DNA of 5,298 nucleotides. It comes from JACCTH01 sp036556085 (GTDB lineage: Bacteria > Actinomycetota > Acidimicrobiia > Spongiisociales > ZC4RG35). Position numbers and translations under genes: made by a program. Under the pieces are notes generated by a model. It saw only the letters and a list, made by a program, of their open reading frames with translations. It was not told where the DNA came from and did not search any database. The stretch lies in the NCBI GenBank assembly GCA_036556085.1, contig DATBKE010000209.1, positions 1 through 5,298 of the forward strand, written 5' to 3'. Below, in pieces: positions 5,187 to 5,298 of this stretch (positions are counted from its first letter, which is position 1; each line of letters opens with the position of its first letter).

Positions 5187-5298
5187 ATGTGGGGAGATCG
5201 CTATGCGGTGCTGGCGAGCGGGTCTGGCTCCAACTTGCAGGCTCTCATCGAAGCGAAGATCCCCAAGCCCACCGTTGTTATCGCTGACCTCGAATGCG
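5187..5298 (+). CDS. purN: Phosphoribosylglycinamide formyltransferase, N-terminal part
   Basis: The first 37 residues of PurN are present; the rest runs off the right edge. PurN is the cytoplasmic enzyme that transfers a formyl group from 10-formyltetrahydrofolate to glycinamide ribonucleotide in purine biosynthesis. The diagnostic piece is YAVLASGSGSNLQALIEA (residues 6-23), which matches the opening strand and phosphate-binding loop of E. coli PurN (VVLISGNGSNLQAIIDA). The catalytic Asn-His-Asp residues lie beyond the window. The ATG at 5187 is the first possible start after an in-frame TAG at 5163; the next candidate, GTG 5208, would remove half of the first strand. No Shine-Dalgarno sequence is seen, in line with a near-leaderless start beside the palindrome. 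In Mycobacterium purN-purH also lies a few genes after sucCD, which supports the call. Confidence 0.88.
   Translation, partial: MWGDRYAVLASGSGSNLQALIEAKIPKPTVVIADLEC

Overview
The window looks like ordinary chromosome from a high-GC bacterium (roughly 60-65% G+C by eye). I infer an actinobacterial-type lineage from three things: the codon bias; the order sucC-sucD ... purN, which resembles the sucCD-to-purN/purH neighbourhood of Mycobacterium and other Actinobacteria; and TANNNT -10-like hexamers placed 6-10 bases before start codons, as expected for leaderless or near-leaderless transcripts. The exact taxon cannot be read from this window. No rRNA, tRNA, CRISPR array, insertion sequence or phage gene was seen.

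Left part (1-1292): the 3' end of sucC and all of sucD, the two subunits of the TCA-cycle enzyme succinyl-CoA synthetase, joined by an ATGA stop/start overlap. Middle (1326-3739): a two-gene membrane module, a LemA family protein followed by a DUF2207 membrane protein with a signal peptide and a poly-glycine tail. The best start for the DUF2207 gene is a non-canonical CTG that overlaps the lemA stop codon (CTGA). A plausible promoter for this pair overlaps the end of sucD. After a 55-base AT-richer gap comes a short APH/choline-kinase-like phosphotransferase (3795-4466).

Right part: a DUF169 (COG2043) gene on the minus strand (5152-4463) meets the phosphotransferase gene tail to tail, and both stop codons lie in one CTAG. 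At its other end it diverges from purN (5187 onward, cut by the window edge), which encodes a purine biosynthesis formyltransferase. Only 34 bases separate the two divergent start codons, and 30 of these form a perfect 13-bp inverted repeat with a 4-base centre, carrying mirror-image TAGGGT hexamers. This is the most striking non-coding signal in the window.

Functionally, sucCD and purN are core metabolism. The four genes between them (LemA, DUF2207, small kinase, DUF169) have no established joint pathway, and only LemA and DUF2207 are tied together by translational coupling. I see no clear sign of a new multi-gene system. The items most worth checking are the palindrome, the CTG start, the shortened CoA loop in SucD and the small kinase.
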